64,000 nucleotides of DNA from NCBI RefSeq assembly GCF_900114765.1, contig NZ_FOUD01000019.1, positions 40,155-104,154 on the forward strand, written 5' to 3'. The notes beneath the pieces are model-generated. The model saw nothing but the letters and a program-made list of their open reading frames with translations, ran no database searches and had not been told where the DNA came from. Positions 17,244-28,538 of the stretch are shown here, in pieces. How positions within the stretch are numbered: the stretch's first letter is position 1; every line of letters begins with the position of its first letter. Made by a program: the position numbers and the translations under genes. The stretch is from Halopseudomonas pachastrellae (GTDB taxonomy: Bacteria; Pseudomonadota; Gammaproteobacteria; Pseudomonadales; Pseudomonadaceae).

Positions 17244-17277
17244 CCCCTGGGGCCTTCGTGGTCTCAGGGGATTTTTT
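17244..17277 (+). terminator. Intrinsic terminator after ompW/oprG
   Basis: An 11-bp stem with two G-U pairs (17244-17254 and 17260-17270, outer arms CCCCTG and CAGGGG) and a loop around TTCGT is followed by ATTTTTT. It starts 28 nt after the stop codon. Confidence 0.88.
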
Positions 17278-17319
17278 ATTCAGGGTAAGGCAAACAGCGA
17301 ACAGTTCTGCAGCGGCGAA

Positions 17320-18195
17320 TCAGTGCGAATCCAGCAAGCCCGTCAGGCTGACACGCCAGGTGCGCGGCTTGATCCCAAAGGCATAGAGCAGCCGACGGCC
17401 ACTGAGCACTGCATTGCGCGGCTCCAGCGCTGCTGCCGGCTGACTGTCAAACGGAATCGGCTCGATAACCGGCTCGCGCTCGAGCTGCCCATCCATCACC
17501 AGCTCCTGCGCCAGGGTGCGGGCAAAGCTGATCCAACTGGCCACCTCGGCACTGGCGTAGTGGTAGCAGCCGTACAGTTCGCTACCGCAGTCCAGCTGTT
17601 TGAGCCCGGCCAACACCACGCGCGCCATATCCTCCAGCGGCGTGGGGGTGCCCCGCCATTCCTCCGCCAGAGAAACGCTGTCGCCAGCCAGTAACTGCGA
17701 GACCAGCCGCTGCAGCATGCCCTCGGGCGAGCTATCCAGCACCCAACTGAAGCGCAGCAGCAGATGGCGCCGACACTGCGCCTCCAGTAACTGGTCAAGC
17801 TCGGCCTGCAGCGCGCCGTGGGCGCCGATGGGCGTCAGCGGGTCCTTCTCGGTGTAGGGTTGTTCTTTCACGCCATCGAACACGCGCGTACTGGACAACC
17901 GATACAGCAGCAGATCACGCCCGGCGCACTGGGTCACCAGTTCGCGGGCAAAGACGCGCTCGGCCGCAAGCCCTTCCGAGGTCGGGTCCAGCACCTGAAA
18001 CTGCTGATGGTAAAAACTCAGGTCCAGCACTGCGTCCGGCTGCAATGCATCGAGCCAGCCGGCTACCTGCGCCGGCTCCCAGCTGCCCGGCGGCTCCTCC
18101 ACCAGCAGAAACTCGATATCCTCCAGCGCCGCCTGAGCAACCAACGCCTGACCCAGCAGGGACGTCTTGCCCAGCAGCAACACCCGCATTCGCAT
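17320..18195 (-). CDS. RmlD-like sugar-nucleotide reductase fold, probably lacking the catalytic Tyr-Lys pair
   Basis: This 291-residue protein resembles dTDP-4-dehydrorhamnose reductases (RmlD, extended SDR). The N-terminal nucleotide loop is LLLGKTSLLGQAL instead of GxxGxxG, and the SSTRVFDG strand matches the STDYVFDG of RmlD. Where RmlD has YGxTK, this protein reads IGAHGA, so the catalytic Tyr and Lys are absent. It may be a non-catalytic binding protein or use other chemistry. A similar gene follows oprG in P. aeruginosa (from memory). No sugar-nucleotide genes surround it. Confidence 0.7.
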   Translation of the reverse strand: MRMRVLLLGKTSLLGQALVAQAALEDIEFLLVEEPPGSWEPAQVAGWLDALQPDAVLDLSFYHQQFQVLDPTSEGLAAERVFARELVTQCAGRDLLLYRLSSTRVFDGVKEQPYTEKDPLTPIGAHGALQAELDQLLEAQCRRHLLLRFSWVLDSSPEGMLQRLVSQLLAGDSVSLAEEWRGTPTPLEDMARVVLAGLKQLDCGSELYGCYHYASAEVASWISFARTLAQELVMDGQLEREPVIEPIPFDSQPAAALEPRNAVLSGRRLLYAFGIKPRTWRVSLTGLLDSH

Positions 18196-18285
18196 GCCTT
18201 GATGATCCTTGAATCTGAAACAGGCAAATATTGTGCAGCCTTTATGCCACCGCCGTCACCTGTCACATGCGAACTTGAGCGTTAC

Positions 18286-18963
18286 TCAGGTGTAGGTGAT
18301 CAGCTCACGGCGCTCCGGGCTGTCCAGATGGGGCACCGCATTGAAGCCGGCCAGGCGCATTGCCCGCTGATTGAACACGCAGTGAATCAGCCCGGTGTTG
18401 CGCGTTTGCAGGTTCAGCTCAACCATGGTCTTGCTCGGCGCTTCCAGCAGCTGACGCACCAGCATGGCGATGGCACCACCGGAGCTGACCGCCAGCACTC
18501 GGCTGCCCTTGAAGTTGCTCATGATGTGCTCACGCGCGGTGAGGATGCGTTGCTCAAACTCGGCCCAGGTTTCCGGCAGGTCGCCTTCGAGTTCCCCCTC
18601 GGACCAGAGCACGATGCCCTGCTTCAGTCGCTTGAAAAAGTCAGCGACGGCGGGTTTTTCCGGCAGCGCCTGCTCCGGGTGCTGCGCCAGAAAAGCGTGC
18701 AGGATGGAGTGAAAGTCGAACTCGTTGAGTTCGGCAAAAACCTGAAAACCGCTCGGCTCGATCCCCATGCCGGCGCAGATGCCCTCGGCGGTCTCACGGT
18801 GACGCACCATGTCGCCGGTCAGAATATGATCAAACTGCATCTGCTGGCTGGCAAAGTACTCACCCAACAGGCGTGCCTGTAGGTGCCCTTTCTCGGACAG
18901 CTGATCGTAGTTGTCGCTACCAAAGGACGCCTGACCATGACGCACAAAATACACTTCTGACAT
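18286..18963 (-). CDS. Histidine-phosphatase family protein (phosphoglycerate-mutase-like)
   Basis: This 225-residue cytoplasmic protein has the branch-1 histidine-phosphatase signature VRHGQASFGSDNYDQLSEKG at residues 6-25; His8 or its neighbour would be the phospho-acceptor. The usual second motif (SHGG) reads SSGG in VLAVSSGGAIAML, as in some proteobacterial members, so the second catalytic His is replaced by Ser. The substrate is unknown. It stands alone, between RmlD-like and ssb genes, with the ssb terminator just upstream. Confidence 0.85.
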   Translation of the reverse strand: MSEVYFVRHGQASFGSDNYDQLSEKGHLQARLLGEYFASQQMQFDHILTGDMVRHRETAEGICAGMGIEPSGFQVFAELNEFDFHSILHAFLAQHPEQALPEKPAVADFFKRLKQGIVLWSEGELEGDLPETWAEFEQRILTAREHIMSNFKGSRVLAVSSGGAIAMLVRQLLEAPSKTMVELNLQTRNTGLIHCVFNQRAMRLAGFNAVPHLDSPERRELITYT

Positions 18964-19028
18964 CTGAACCTTCCCGTACTGAAGTAACTGGGCACGCTGC
19001 CCCAGGGACGGGAGCTTTTACGAGCCAT

Positions 19029-19078
19029 AAAAAAACCCGGCAGACCGGGGATGGCAAAATCCTAGGTCATGCCGGGTT
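19029..19078 (-). terminator. Intrinsic terminator of ssb
   Basis: The 9-bp arms AACCCGGCA (19034-19042) and TGCCGGGTT (19070-19078) enclose a 27-nt loop and lead into seven T residues on the minus strand (19035-19029). The long loop is unusual, but the arms and T-tract are convincing. Confidence 0.75.
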
Positions 19079-19095
19079 GCGGCGACAGCTACATT

Positions 19096-19584
19096 TTAGA
19101 ACGGAATGTCATCATCAAAGCTGTCGTAATCCGGTGCCGACTGCTGCGGTGCCTGCTGTTGCGGCTGAGCGGCCGGCTGCGACTGCGGCGCGGGGCGCTG
19201 CGGGCGGGACTGGCCCATGCCCTGCTCACCACCACCGCCCTGACGGCTGTCGAGCAGCTGCATCTGGCCGCCCATATCCACGACCACTTCAGTGGTGTAA
19301 CGCTTGACGCCGTCCTTCTCCCACTCACGGGTCTGCAGGCGGCCTTCGATATACAGCTTGGAACCCTTGCGCGCGTACTCGCCAACGACCTCTGCGATAC
19401 GGCCGAAAAACACCACGCGGTGCCACTCGGTGCGCTCCTGCATCTGGCCGGTCTGCTTGTCCTTCCAGCTGTCGCTGGTAGCCAGTGTCACGTTGGCCAC
19501 GGCGTTGCCGTTGGGCAGATAGCGCACTTCCGGATCACCACCGACATTACCGATCAAAATTACCTTGTTTACGCCTCTGGCCAT
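19096..19584 (-). CDS. ssb: Single-stranded DNA-binding protein
   Basis: This 162-residue SSB binds single-stranded DNA as a tetramer during replication, repair and recombination. The OB fold spans about 1-112 ([21 protein letters not shown], then WHRVVFFG and [11 protein letters not shown]). A Gln/Pro/Gly-rich disordered linker follows, and the tail DSFDDDIPF is the conserved partner-binding tip. The start at 19584 is chosen for AGGAGA upstream and the conserved MARGVNK. It lies 25 nt after the yajR-like gene on the same strand, so co-transcription is likely. Confidence 0.96.
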   Translation of the reverse strand: MARGVNKVILIGNVGGDPEVRYLPNGNAVANVTLATSDSWKDKQTGQMQERTEWHRVVFFGRIAEVVGEYARKGSKLYIEGRLQTREWEKDGVKRYTTEVVVDMGGQMQLLDSRQGGGGEQGMGQSRPQRPAPQSQPAAQPQQQAPQQSAPDYDSFDDDIPF

Positions 19585-19609
19585 GCCATTCTCCTGCTGT
19601 ACCTGGTGA

Positions 19610-20980
19610 TCAAACGGGTGCTGCGACCCGGTTAAGTGCCTCACGATCCAATATCTTAGCGTCCACTTTCAAGTAGGCTGCTGCCTCCTCGGCAACAATC
19701 ACGACGTCTGTCACACCTGCAACGGCCTGCAGGCGGGTGGCCAGCGCGGCATCGTCAAGACAGGCGGGGGACAACGCCAGGCGATAACTGGTCACATAAG
19801 GCGGTTCGCGCATGGTACCACCAATGATCAGCCACGACAGCGCCAGCAGCGCGCAACCGACGAATACCCCGCCCAGCCCGAAGTGCGCGAACAGCCAGCC
19901 GCCGAACATGCCGCCCAGCGCCGCACCGGCGAACTGGCTGGTGGAATAGACGCCCATTGCCGTGCCCTTGCCCCCGGCCGGCGCAATCTTGCTGAGCAGC
20001 GAAGGCAGCGTTGCCTCCAGCAAGTTGAACCCGACAAAGAACAGAATGATCGCCGCAACCAGCCAGGGCAGACTGTGCTGGCTCAACCAGAACAATGGCT
20101 GCACCAGCGCGAGCACCGCCACTGCGCCCAGCATGACGCGTTTCATCTGGCGCTGACGCTCGGCGTAAATAATAAAGGGCACCATGCCGAAGAACGACAG
20201 CAGCAACGCCGCCAGGTAGACCCACCAGTGGTCTTCCTTGGCCAGCCCGGCCTGCTGCTGCAGAGCCAGCGGAATCGCCAGAAAGGTCGCCATCAGAATC
20301 GCGTGCAGGCAGGCAATGCCGTAGTTGAGCCGCAGCAACTGCCCGTTGGCCAGCGAGGGCCAGAGGGCACCGCGCACGACACCGGCGTCGCGGTGAGGCT
20401 GCGTCTGCTGCGGTGTCGGCACCGCCAGCAGAACCAAGACGATACCTACCAGTGCCAGGGCAGAGGTCGACAGAAAGACGCCACCAAGGCCCGCCATCCG
20501 AGCCACAACCGGGCCGGCCACCATGGCCACGGCAAAGGCCAGACCAATGCTCATGCCGATCATCGCCATCGCCTTGGTGCGATGCTGCTCGCGGGTGGAG
20601 TCAGCCACCAGCGCCATCACTGCCGCCGCAATCGCGCCGGCGCCCTGCAGCACCCGCCCGGCGATCACCTGGGTGATACTGTCGGCGCCGGCCGCAACCA
20701 GACCGCCGGCAGCAAACAGCAACAGGCCGAATACGATCACCGGCTTGCGGCCAACCCGGTCCGAGAGCATGCCAAAGGGGATCTGCAAAAACGCCTGAGT
20801 CAGCCCGTAGGCACCAATCGCCATGCCGATCAGAAAGGGAGTCGCGCCCTGCAATTGCTGGCCCCAGGTCGCCAATACCGGCAACACCATGAACAGGCCC
20901 AGCATACGAAAGGCAAAGACCAGTGCCAGCGACACCGAGGCGCGGCGTTCCTGGGGGCTCATGGAGTCAACCTGATGCAT
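19610..20980 (-). CDS. yajR: MFS transporter of the YajR type with C-terminal ferredoxin-like domain
   Basis: This 456-residue protein has 12 predicted helices (about 12-390) and the MFS motif A in [14 protein letters not shown] soluble C-terminal tail of about 65 residues (from [19 protein letters not shown] to the end) has the beta-alpha-beta pattern of the YAM domain found in E. coli YajR. The substrate of YajR is unknown. The start at 20980 (MHQVDSMSP) has GGAG upstream. It is divergent from uvrA with a 139-bp gap and precedes ssb. Confidence 0.85.
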   Translation of the reverse strand: MHQVDSMSPQERRASVSLALVFAFRMLGLFMVLPVLATWGQQLQGATPFLIGMAIGAYGLTQAFLQIPFGMLSDRVGRKPVIVFGLLLFAAGGLVAAGADSITQVIAGRVLQGAGAIAAAVMALVADSTREQHRTKAMAMIGMSIGLAFAVAMVAGPVVARMAGLGGVFLSTSALALVGIVLVLLAVPTPQQTQPHRDAGVVRGALWPSLANGQLLRLNYGIACLHAILMATFLAIPLALQQQAGLAKEDHWWVYLAALLLSFFGMVPFIIYAERQRQMKRVMLGAVAVLALVQPLFWLSQHSLPWLVAAIILFFVGFNLLEATLPSLLSKIAPAGGKGTAMGVYSTSQFAGAALGGMFGGWLFAHFGLGGVFVGCALLALSWLIIGGTMREPPYVTSYRLALSPACLDDAALATRLQAVAGVTDVVIVAEEAAAYLKVDAKILDREALNRVAAPV

Positions 20981-21056
20981 GACAGCTCCGGGTAAAAGCG
21001 CGGATATTACCACGCCTGCCCGCGGCCCGGGACGCGCACTGCGCGCTCGCGTCACT

Positions 21057-21086
21057 TTGCCGCCGGGCCAGCGCAACCCGTATACT
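21057..21086 (+). promoter_or_regulatory. Candidate sigma-70 promoter of uvrA
   Basis: The -35 is TTGCCG (21057-21062), the spacer is 18 nt and the -10 is TATACT (21081-21086). This places a start about 27 nt before the GTG codon. I see no CTG-N10-CAG LexA box in the uvrA/yajR-like gap. Confidence 0.55.
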
Positions 21087-21119
21087 TGTACGCTTTGCCG
21101 GCGACGAGGTAAGAGTACT

Positions 21120-23954
21120 GTGGATACCATCCAGATACGGGGTGCACGCACGCACAACCTGAAAAATGTCGACCTCGACCTACCCCGCGACAAGCTGATC
21201 GTGATCACCGGGCTGTCCGGCTCCGGTAAGTCATCATTGGCCTTCGACACCCTCTACGCCGAGGGTCAACGCCGCTATGTCGAGTCGCTGTCGGCCTACG
21301 CGCGGCAGTTCCTGTCGATGATGGAAAAGCCCGATGTCGACCATATCGAGGGCCTCTCCCCGGCTATCTCGATCGAGCAGAAGTCGACGTCACACAACCC
21401 GCGCTCCACCGTCGGCACCATCACCGAAATTTACGACTACCTGCGCCTGCTGTTTGCCCGGGTGGGCACACCCATGTGCCCCGACCACGATCTGCCGCTG
21501 ACCGCCCAGACCGTCAGCCAGATGGTCGACCAGGTACTGGCCATGCCCGAAGGCAGCAAGCTGATGTTGCTGGCCCCGGTGCTGCGCGATCGCAAGGGCG
21601 AGCACCTGGCATTGATCGACGAGCTGCGCGCCCAGGGTTTTGTGCGCGCACGCATCGATGGACGCATCTACGAACTGGACGAAGCGCCGGCGCTCGACAA
21701 GAAGCGTAAGCACAGCATTGAAGTAGTGGTTGACCGCTTCAAGGTGCGCGAGGATCTGCAGCAGCGGCTGGCCGAATCCTTCGAGACCGCCATCGGCCTT
21801 GCCGACGGCATCGCCATTATCGCCCCCATGGACGGTGAGGAAGGCGAAGAGACCACCTTCAGCGCACGCTTCGCCTGCCCCGAATGCGGACATTCGATCA
21901 GCGAGCTGGAACCGCGCCTGTTCTCCTTCAACAACCCCGCCGGCGCCTGCCCGACCTGCGACGGCCTGGGCGTGAAGCAGTTCTTTGATGCACGGCGTCT
22001 GGTCAACGGCGAGTTGACGCTGGCCGAAGGTGCCATCCGCGGCTGGGATCGCCGCAACGTGTACTACTTCCAGATGCTCAGCTCATTGGCCGAGCATTTT
22101 GGCATCGATCTGGACCTGCCCTTTGATCAGATCCAGGACGAACACCGCAAGCTGATCCTCAGTGGCACCGGCAATGACAAGGTGCCCTTCCGCTATCTCA
22201 ACGACCGCGGCGATGTGGTCCAGCGCGAGCACCCATTCGAGGGCATCATGCCCAACCTGGAGCGGCGCTACCGCGAGACCGAATCCCAGAGCGTACGGGA
22301 GGAGCTGGCCAAGTACCTGAGCACCCAGCCCTGCCCGGATTGCCACGGCACTCGCCTGCGCCGCGAAGCGCGTCACGTCATGATTGATGGGCGTAACCTG
22401 CCGGGCCTGACCACCCTACCCGTAGGCAGCGCGGCCGACTACTTTGAGCAGTTGACGCTGGAGGGCAGCCGCGGCGAAATCGCAGAGAAGATCCTCAAGG
22501 AAATTCGCGCGCGCCTGATGTTCCTGGTCAACGTTGGCCTGGACTACCTGACACTGGACCGCAGCGCGGACACACTGTCTGGCGGCGAAGCCCAGCGCAT
22601 TCGTCTTGCCAGCCAGATTGGTGCCGGCCTGGTCGGCGTCATGTATATCCTGGATGAACCCTCCATCGGCTTGCACCAGCGCGACAACGAACGTCTGCTG
22701 GCAACACTGGTGCACCTGCGTGATCTGGGTAACACCGTGATTGTCGTCGAGCACGATGAAGACGCCATCCGCCTGGCGGACTACGTGGTGGATATCGGCC
22801 CCGGCGCGGGCGTACACGGCGGCCGCGTGGTATCACACGGCACCGCACAGCAGGTAATGGACGACCCGGCCTCGCTGACGGGCAAGTACCTCTCCGGCAA
22901 GGTAAAGATCGCTGTGCCTGCCGAGCGTACACCGCTGCGCAAAAACGAGTGGCTGCGTCTCAAGGGTGCCTGCGGCAATAACCTGCAGAAGGTCAATCTG
23001 GAGATTCCGGTCGGCTTGCTGACCTGCGTTACCGGCGTTTCGGGCTCAGGCAAATCGACGCTGATCAACAACACCCTGTTCCCGATCACCGCTACCGCCC
23101 TGAACGGCGCCACGACGCTCGAAACCGCCCCCTACGGCAGCTTCGACGGGCTGCAGCATCTGGATAAGGTGGTCGATATCGATCAGAGCCCGATTGGCCG
23201 CACCCCGCGATCCAACCCCGCGACCTATACCGGCCTGTTTACGCCGATCCGCGAGCTGTTCGCCGGCACCCAGGAAGCCCGCTCCCGCGGTTACAAGGCC
23301 GGACGCTTCTCCTTCAACGTCAAGGGCGGGCGCTGTGAGGCCTGTCAGGGCGACGGCCTGATCAAGGTAGAGATGCACTTCCTGCCCGACATTTATGTGC
23401 CCTGCGACGTCTGCAAGAGCAAGCGCTACAACCGCGAGACGCTGGAGATCAAGTACAAGGGCAAGAACATCCATGAAGTGCTGGAGATGACCATTGAAGA
23501 GGCCCGCGCGTTCTTTGATGCGGTCCCGGCGCTCGCCCGCAAGCTGCAAACCCTGATGGACGTGGGCCTGTCCTATATCCGCCTGGGGCAATCAGCAACC
23601 ACGCTGTCCGGCGGTGAGGCTCAGCGTGTCAAACTGGCTCGCGAGCTCTCCAAGCGCGACACCGGCAAGACGCTCTACATTCTCGATGAGCCGACCACGG
23701 GCCTGCACTTTGCCGACATTCAGCAGCTGCTCGACGTGCTGCATCGGCTGCGCGACCACGGCAACACCGTCGTCGTCATCGAGCACAACCTGGATGTGAT
23801 CAAGACCGCTGACTGGATTGTCGATCTGGGCCCGGAAGGCGGCTCTGGTGGCGGTCAGATCATCGCCGCCGGTACGCCGGAGCAGATCGCGGCCGAGGCA
23901 GCCTCGCACACCGGGCGCTTCCTTGGCCCGCTGCTGGAGCGCGACCGCGCCTGA
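21120..23954 (+). CDS. uvrA: UvrABC excinuclease subunit A
   Basis: This 944-residue ATPase recognises DNA damage and loads UvrB in nucleotide excision repair. There are two ABC modules with Walker [15 protein letters not shown] (near 31) and [12 protein letters not shown] (near 640), two signature motifs LSGGEAQR(I/V)(R/K)LA, and zinc-binding CPEC...CPTC and CEAC...CDVC groups. The GTG start at 21120 gives [16 protein letters not shown], the family N-terminus, preceded by GAGG; longer in-frame readings from 20979 are rejected. It is monocistronic and convergent with the rplQ end of the ribosomal block. Confidence 0.97.
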   Translation: MDTIQIRGARTHNLKNVDLDLPRDKLIVITGLSGSGKSSLAFDTLYAEGQRRYVESLSAYARQFLSMMEKPDVDHIEGLSPAISIEQKSTSHNPRSTVGTITEIYDYLRLLFARVGTPMCPDHDLPLTAQTVSQMVDQVLAMPEGSKLMLLAPVLRDRKGEHLALIDELRAQGFVRARIDGRIYELDEAPALDKKRKHSIEVVVDRFKVREDLQQRLAESFETAIGLADGIAIIAPMDGEEGEETTFSARFACPECGHSISELEPRLFSFNNPAGACPTCDGLGVKQFFDARRLVNGELTLAEGAIRGWDRRNVYYFQMLSSLAEHFGIDLDLPFDQIQDEHRKLILSGTGNDKVPFRYLNDRGDVVQREHPFEGIMPNLERRYRETESQSVREELAKYLSTQPCPDCHGTRLRREARHVMIDGRNLPGLTTLPVGSAADYFEQLTLEGSRGEIAEKILKEIRARLMFLVNVGLDYLTLDRSADTLSGGEAQRIRLASQIGAGLVGVMYILDEPSIGLHQRDNERLLATLVHLRDLGNTVIVVEHDEDAIRLADYVVDIGPGAGVHGGRVVSHGTAQQVMDDPASLTGKYLSGKVKIAVPAERTPLRKNEWLRLKGACGNNLQKVNLEIPVGLLTCVTGVSGSGKSTLINNTLFPITATALNGATTLETAPYGSFDGLQHLDKVVDIDQSPIGRTPRSNPATYTGLFTPIRELFAGTQEARSRGYKAGRFSFNVKGGRCEACQGDGLIKVEMHFLPDIYVPCDVCKSKRYNRETLEIKYKGKNIHEVLEMTIEEARAFFDAVPALARKLQTLMDVGLSYIRLGQSATTLSGGEAQRVKLARELSKRDTGKTLYILDEPTTGLHFADIQQLLDVLHRLRDHGNTVVVIEHNLDVIKTADWIVDLGPEGGSGGGQIIAAGTPEQIAAEAASHTGRFLGPLLERDRA

Positions 23955-23964
23955 CCCCCATAGA

Positions 23965-23986
23965 GGAGCCGCCCAACGGCGGCTCC
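23965..23986 (+). other. Hairpin after uvrA
   Basis: A perfect 9-bp stem (GGAGCCGCC/GGCGGCTCC) with loop CAAC starts 10 nt after the uvrA stop. It has no T-tract; it may protect the 3' end or assist the bidirectional terminator 40 nt downstream. Confidence 0.5.
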
Positions 23987-24024
23987 GCACTTCATTCAGC
24001 ACACCCAGCGCCAAATCGCAGACA

Positions 24025-24052
24025 CAAAAAAACCGGCCTAAGCCGGTTTTCT
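24025..24052. terminator. Bidirectional intrinsic terminator between uvrA and rplQ
   Basis: The arms AACCGGC (24031-24037) and GCCGGTT (24042-24048) with loop CTAA are flanked by A-runs on the left and T-runs on the right. It can therefore end uvrA on the plus strand and the alpha operon on the minus strand. Confidence 0.88.
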
Positions 24053-24069
24053 TGTCGTGCCTGACTAAC

Positions 24070-24450
24070 TTACTCGTCAGCTGCAGCCGCTTCAGGGCGG
24101 TCAACCAGCTCAACGTAAGCCATCGGGGCAGCATCGCCAGCGCGGAAACCGCACTTCAGGATGCGCACATAGCCACCCGGACGGGTTGCATAGCGCTTGC
24201 CCAGGTCGTTGAACAGTTTGCCGACAGCAGCTTTGCTGCGAGTACGGTCAAACGCCAGACGACGGTTGGCTACGGTGTCTTCCTTGGCCAGGGTGATCAG
24301 CGGCTCGGCAACGCGGCGCAGTTCCTTGGCTTTCGGCAGAGTAGTTTTGATCAGTTCGTTCTCGAACAGCGACACTGCCATGTTCTGGAACATGGCCTTG
24401 CGGTGTGCGCTGGTGCGACTCAGGTGACGACCACTTTTACGATGACGCAT
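24070..24450 (-). CDS. rplQ: 50S ribosomal protein L17
   Basis: This is the 126-residue large-subunit protein near the exit tunnel. The N-terminus [20 protein letters not shown] is diagnostic, and [21 protein letters not shown] closes the conserved core. It is the last gene of the alpha operon, 26 nt after rpoA, and is followed by the shared terminator. The acidic Ala/Glu tail is normal for Pseudomonas. Confidence 0.98.
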   Translation of the reverse strand: MRHRKSGRHLSRTSAHRKAMFQNMAVSLFENELIKTTLPKAKELRRVAEPLITLAKEDTVANRRLAFDRTRSKAAVGKLFNDLGKRYATRPGGYVRILKCGFRAGDAAPMAYVELVDRPEAAAADE

Positions 24451-24476
24451 CTCTCAATTCCTCGGTGTCAAGACGA

Positions 24477-25478
24477 TCAGGCCGAAACCTTGTCGTCCTT
24501 CTTCAAGCTTGCAGGCGGCCAGTTGTCCAGACGCATACCCAGAGACAGACCACGCGAAGCCAGAACGTCCTTGATCTCGGTCAGGGACTTCTTACCCAGG
24601 TTCGGGGTCTTCAGCAGCTCTACTTCGGTACGCTGGATCAGATCGCCAATGTAGTAAATATTTTCAGCCTTCAAGCAGTTGGCCGAACGGACAGTCAGCT
24701 CAAGGTCGTCCACCGGACGCAGCAGAATCGGATCAATCTCGTCTTCCTGCTGCTCGACAACCGGCTCCTGGTCGCCCTTCAGATCAACGAAGGCAGCCAG
24801 CTGCTGCTGCAGAATAGTTGCAGCGCGGCGAATGGCTTCTTCCGGATCCAGGGTACCGTTGGTTTCCAGGTCGATAACCAGTTTGTCCAGGTTGGTACGC
24901 TGCTCAACACGCGCACTTTCCACTACGTAGGCCACACGGCGTACGGGAGTGTATGTGGCGTCCAGCTGCAGACGGCCAATGGAGCGGGTCTCGTCCTCAT
25001 CGGACTGACGCGCGTCGGCCGGCTCATAACCACGGCCACGGGCCACGGTCAGCTTCATGGTCAGCTCGCCGTTGTCGGACAGCGTGGCAATCACGTGATC
25101 CGGATTGACGATTTCGACTTCGTGGTCGAGCTGAATGTCGGCAGCGGTGACAACGCCCGGGCCTTTCTTGGAAAGGTTCAGGGTTACCTGGTCGCGACCG
25201 TGCATGTTGATCGCCAACCCTTTCAGGTTGAGCAGGATCTCGATGACATCTTCCTGGACGCCTTCGATTGCGCTGTACTCATGCAAAACGCCATCGATTT
25301 CGGCCTCTACCACGGCGCAGCCGGGCATGGACGAGAGCAGAATGCGACGCAGCGCATTGCCCAGGGTATGACCGAAACCACGCTCCAGCGGCTCAAGAGT
25401 AATCTTGGCACGCGTGGGCGAAGTTTCCTGTACGTCGATATGACGCGGAGTTAGAAACTCGGTAACCGAACTCTGCAT
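24477..25478 (-). CDS. rpoA: RNA polymerase alpha subunit
   Basis: This 333-residue subunit nucleates RNA polymerase assembly and contacts UP elements and activators. The N-terminal domain (about 8-235) has [23 protein letters not shown] split across the dimer interface. The C-terminal domain (about 250-325) has [15 protein letters not shown] and the UP-element residues in [19 protein letters not shown]. The start at 25478 (MQSSVTEFL) is used rather than one three codons upstream because it gives the standard Pseudomonas length. It lies 27 nt after rpsD. Confidence 0.98.
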   Translation of the reverse strand: MQSSVTEFLTPRHIDVQETSPTRAKITLEPLERGFGHTLGNALRRILLSSMPGCAVVEAEIDGVLHEYSAIEGVQEDVIEILLNLKGLAINMHGRDQVTLNLSKKGPGVVTAADIQLDHEVEIVNPDHVIATLSDNGELTMKLTVARGRGYEPADARQSDEDETRSIGRLQLDATYTPVRRVAYVVESARVEQRTNLDKLVIDLETNGTLDPEEAIRRAATILQQQLAAFVDLKGDQEPVVEQQEDEIDPILLRPVDDLELTVRSANCLKAENIYYIGDLIQRTEVELLKTPNLGKKSLTEIKDVLASRGLSLGMRLDNWPPASLKKDDKVSA

Positions 25479-25505
25479 GTGGGGCACCTTTATGCTGTCT
25501 GTCGC

Positions 25506-26126
25506 TTACTTGGAGTACAGCTCGACGATCAGGTTTTCGTTGATGTCGGCATACAGATCGCTGCGGGCCGGGATGCTCTTGAAAACGCCTTCTTTCTTGG
25601 CGCTGTCTACTTCAACCCACTCTGCACCGCCGCGCTGAGCAGCCTGCTCCAGAGCGCTGTTGATGCGCAGCTGGTTCTTGGCTTTCTCGCGAACAGCGAC
25701 CACGTCGCCCGGGGCAACCGAGTAAGACGCGATGTTGACTGTTTTGCCGTTGACGCTGATCGACTTGTGCGACACCAGCTGACGTGCTTCAGCGCGAGTT
25801 GCGCCAAAACCCATGCGATAAACGACGTTGTCCAGGCGACGCTCGAGCAGTTGCAGCAGGTTCTCACCGGTAGCACCCTTCAGGCGGGCAGCTTCCTTGT
25901 AGTAGTTGCTGAACTGACGCTCGAGAACGCCATACATACGACGGACCTTCTGCTTTTCACGCAGCTGAGTACCGTATTCTGAAAGACGACCACGGCGTTG
26001 GCCGTGAACACCCGGAGGGGTTTCCAGTTTGCACTTGGAGTCGAGAGCGCGCACGCCGCTTTTCAGGAACAGGTCAGTACCTTCGCGACGAGACAGCTTG
26101 CACTTGGGACCAATATAACGAGCCAT
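25506..26126 (-). CDS. rpsD: 30S ribosomal protein S4
   Basis: This 206-residue primary 16S-binding protein starts [20 protein letters not shown] and has the S4 RNA-binding domain at about 95-160 ([25 protein letters not shown]). In enterobacteria S4 represses the alpha operon through the rpsM leader; whether that holds here is unknown. It lies 15 nt after rpsK. Confidence 0.98.
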   Translation of the reverse strand: MARYIGPKCKLSRREGTDLFLKSGVRALDSKCKLETPPGVHGQRRGRLSEYGTQLREKQKVRRMYGVLERQFSNYYKEAARLKGATGENLLQLLERRLDNVVYRMGFGATRAEARQLVSHKSISVNGKTVNIASYSVAPGDVVAVREKAKNQLRINSALEQAAQRGGAEWVEVDSAKKEGVFKSIPARSDLYADINENLIVELYSK

Positions 26127-26141
26127 TTTACCGTCTCCTGA

Positions 26142-26531
26142 TTAAACGCGACGCTTCTTGGGCGGGCGGCAGCCGTTGTGGGGAATGGGGGTGACGTCGG
26201 TGATGCTGCTGATCTTGTAACCACAAGAGTTCAGAGCACGCACAGCAGACTCACGACCCGGGCCGGGGCCTTTGACGCACACGTCCAGGTTCTTCAGGCC
26301 ATACTCGAGGGCAGCCTGACCGGCACGCTCGGCCGCTACCTGAGCAGCGAACGGGGTGCTTTTGCGCGAACCACGGAAGCCGGAACCACCGGAGGTAGCC
26401 CAGCTCAGGGCATTACCCTGACGGTCTGTAATGGTGATGATGGTGTTGTTGAAAGACGCGTGGATGTGGGCAACCCCATCAACGACTGTCTTTTTTACTT
26501 TTTTACGTACACGAGCAGCTGGCTTAGCCAT
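26142..26531 (-). CDS. rpsK: 30S ribosomal protein S11
   Basis: This 129-residue platform protein lies near the mRNA exit. Conserved segments are [40 protein letters not shown] and the C-terminal [20 protein letters not shown]. It lies 20 nt after rpsM and 15 nt before rpsD in the alpha operon. Length is normal. Confidence 0.98.
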   Translation of the reverse strand: MAKPAARVRKKVKKTVVDGVAHIHASFNNTIITITDRQGNALSWATSGGSGFRGSRKSTPFAAQVAAERAGQAALEYGLKNLDVCVKGPGPGRESAVRALNSCGYKISSITDVTPIPHNGCRPPKKRRV

Positions 26532-26551
26532 ATCTGTAGATTCCCTCGCAA

Positions 26552-26908
26552 TTACTTACGGATCGGCTTGCGCGGACCCTTACGGGTGCGGGCATTGGTC
26601 TTGGTGCGCTGACCGTGGACCGGAAGGCCACGACGGTGACGCAGGCCACGATAGCAGCCGAGATCCATGAGGCGCTTGACGTTCATATTGATCGCGCGGC
26701 GCAGGTCACCTTCGGTAGTGCTCTTGGCGACTTCATTGCGCAGGGTATCAATCTGCTCTTCGCTCAGATCCTTGATTTTGACACTGGGCGCAATGCCAGT
26801 GGCGGCACAGATCTGTTGTGCCCTGGTCTGACCAATACCAAAGATATAGGTCAGAGAGATAACAGTGTGCTTGTTATCCGGGATGTTGACGCCTGCAATA
26901 CGGGCCAT
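26552..26908 (-). CDS. rpsM: 30S ribosomal protein S13
   Basis: This 118-residue head protein contacts the P-site tRNA and the B1 bridges. It has [22 protein letters not shown] at the start and the conserved [20 protein letters not shown] tail. It is the first gene of the alpha operon; the 160-bp gap from rpmJ carries a hairpin (27003-27029) that may set the operon boundary or act in S4-type control. Confidence 0.98.
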   Translation of the reverse strand: MARIAGVNIPDNKHTVISLTYIFGIGQTRAQQICAATGIAPSVKIKDLSEEQIDTLRNEVAKSTTEGDLRRAINMNVKRLMDLGCYRGLRHRRGLPVHGQRTKTNARTRKGPRKPIRK

Positions 26909-26984
26909 CCAATTTACTCCGTCTGACAGCTACCTGACTCAACCCAAAGAGGTTGCTCGAAAAAGGGTGCAGTAGGGTAGCGCT

Positions 26985-27029
26985 AACAAAAACAAAATTC
27001 AACCACCTGACCAAAAAATGGCCAGGTGG
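26985..27029 (-). terminator. Intrinsic terminator or attenuator between rpmJ and rpsM
   Basis: A 10-bp stem with one G-U pair (27003-27012 with 27020-27029, arms CCACCTGACC and GGCCAGGTGG on the plus strand) is followed on the minus strand by the T-rich stretch TTGAATTTTGTTTTTG. It marks the spc/alpha boundary. A TTGAAT-N17-TACCCT promoter-like pair downstream on the minus strand is weak. Confidence 0.7.
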
Positions 27030-27068
27030 CGGTTATCCTGAGACGTAGTCGTAATTCAGAACCGGGGA

Positions 27069-27185
27069 TTAACCCTGGCGCTGCTTATGACGGGGCTCAG
27101 CACTGCAGATTACACGTACGCTACCATTGCGACGGATAACCTTGCAGTTACGGCAAAGCTTCTTGACTGATGCTGCAACTTTCAT
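27069..27185 (-). CDS. rpmJ: 50S ribosomal protein L36
   Basis: This 38-residue protein is too short for most ORF lists. It reads [19 protein letters not shown] and ends HKQRQG. The zinc ligands Cys11, Cys14, Cys27 and His33 are present, so it is the zinc-containing form. It starts 24 nt after secY and ends the spc operon ahead of the hairpin at 27003-27029. Under zinc starvation such proteins are often replaced by a Zur-controlled paralogue, not present in this window. Confidence 0.97.
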   Translation of the reverse strand: MKVAASVKKLCRNCKVIRRNGSVRVICSAEPRHKQRQG

Positions 27186-27209
27186 AGCCGACTCCTATAA
27201 CCCGAATAC

Positions 27210-28538
<1,329 letters not shown>

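Noticed and set aside
20981..21119. LexA (SOS) box before uvrA
   Set aside because: No CTG-N10-CAG arrangement was found; only a sigma-70-like promoter is visible.
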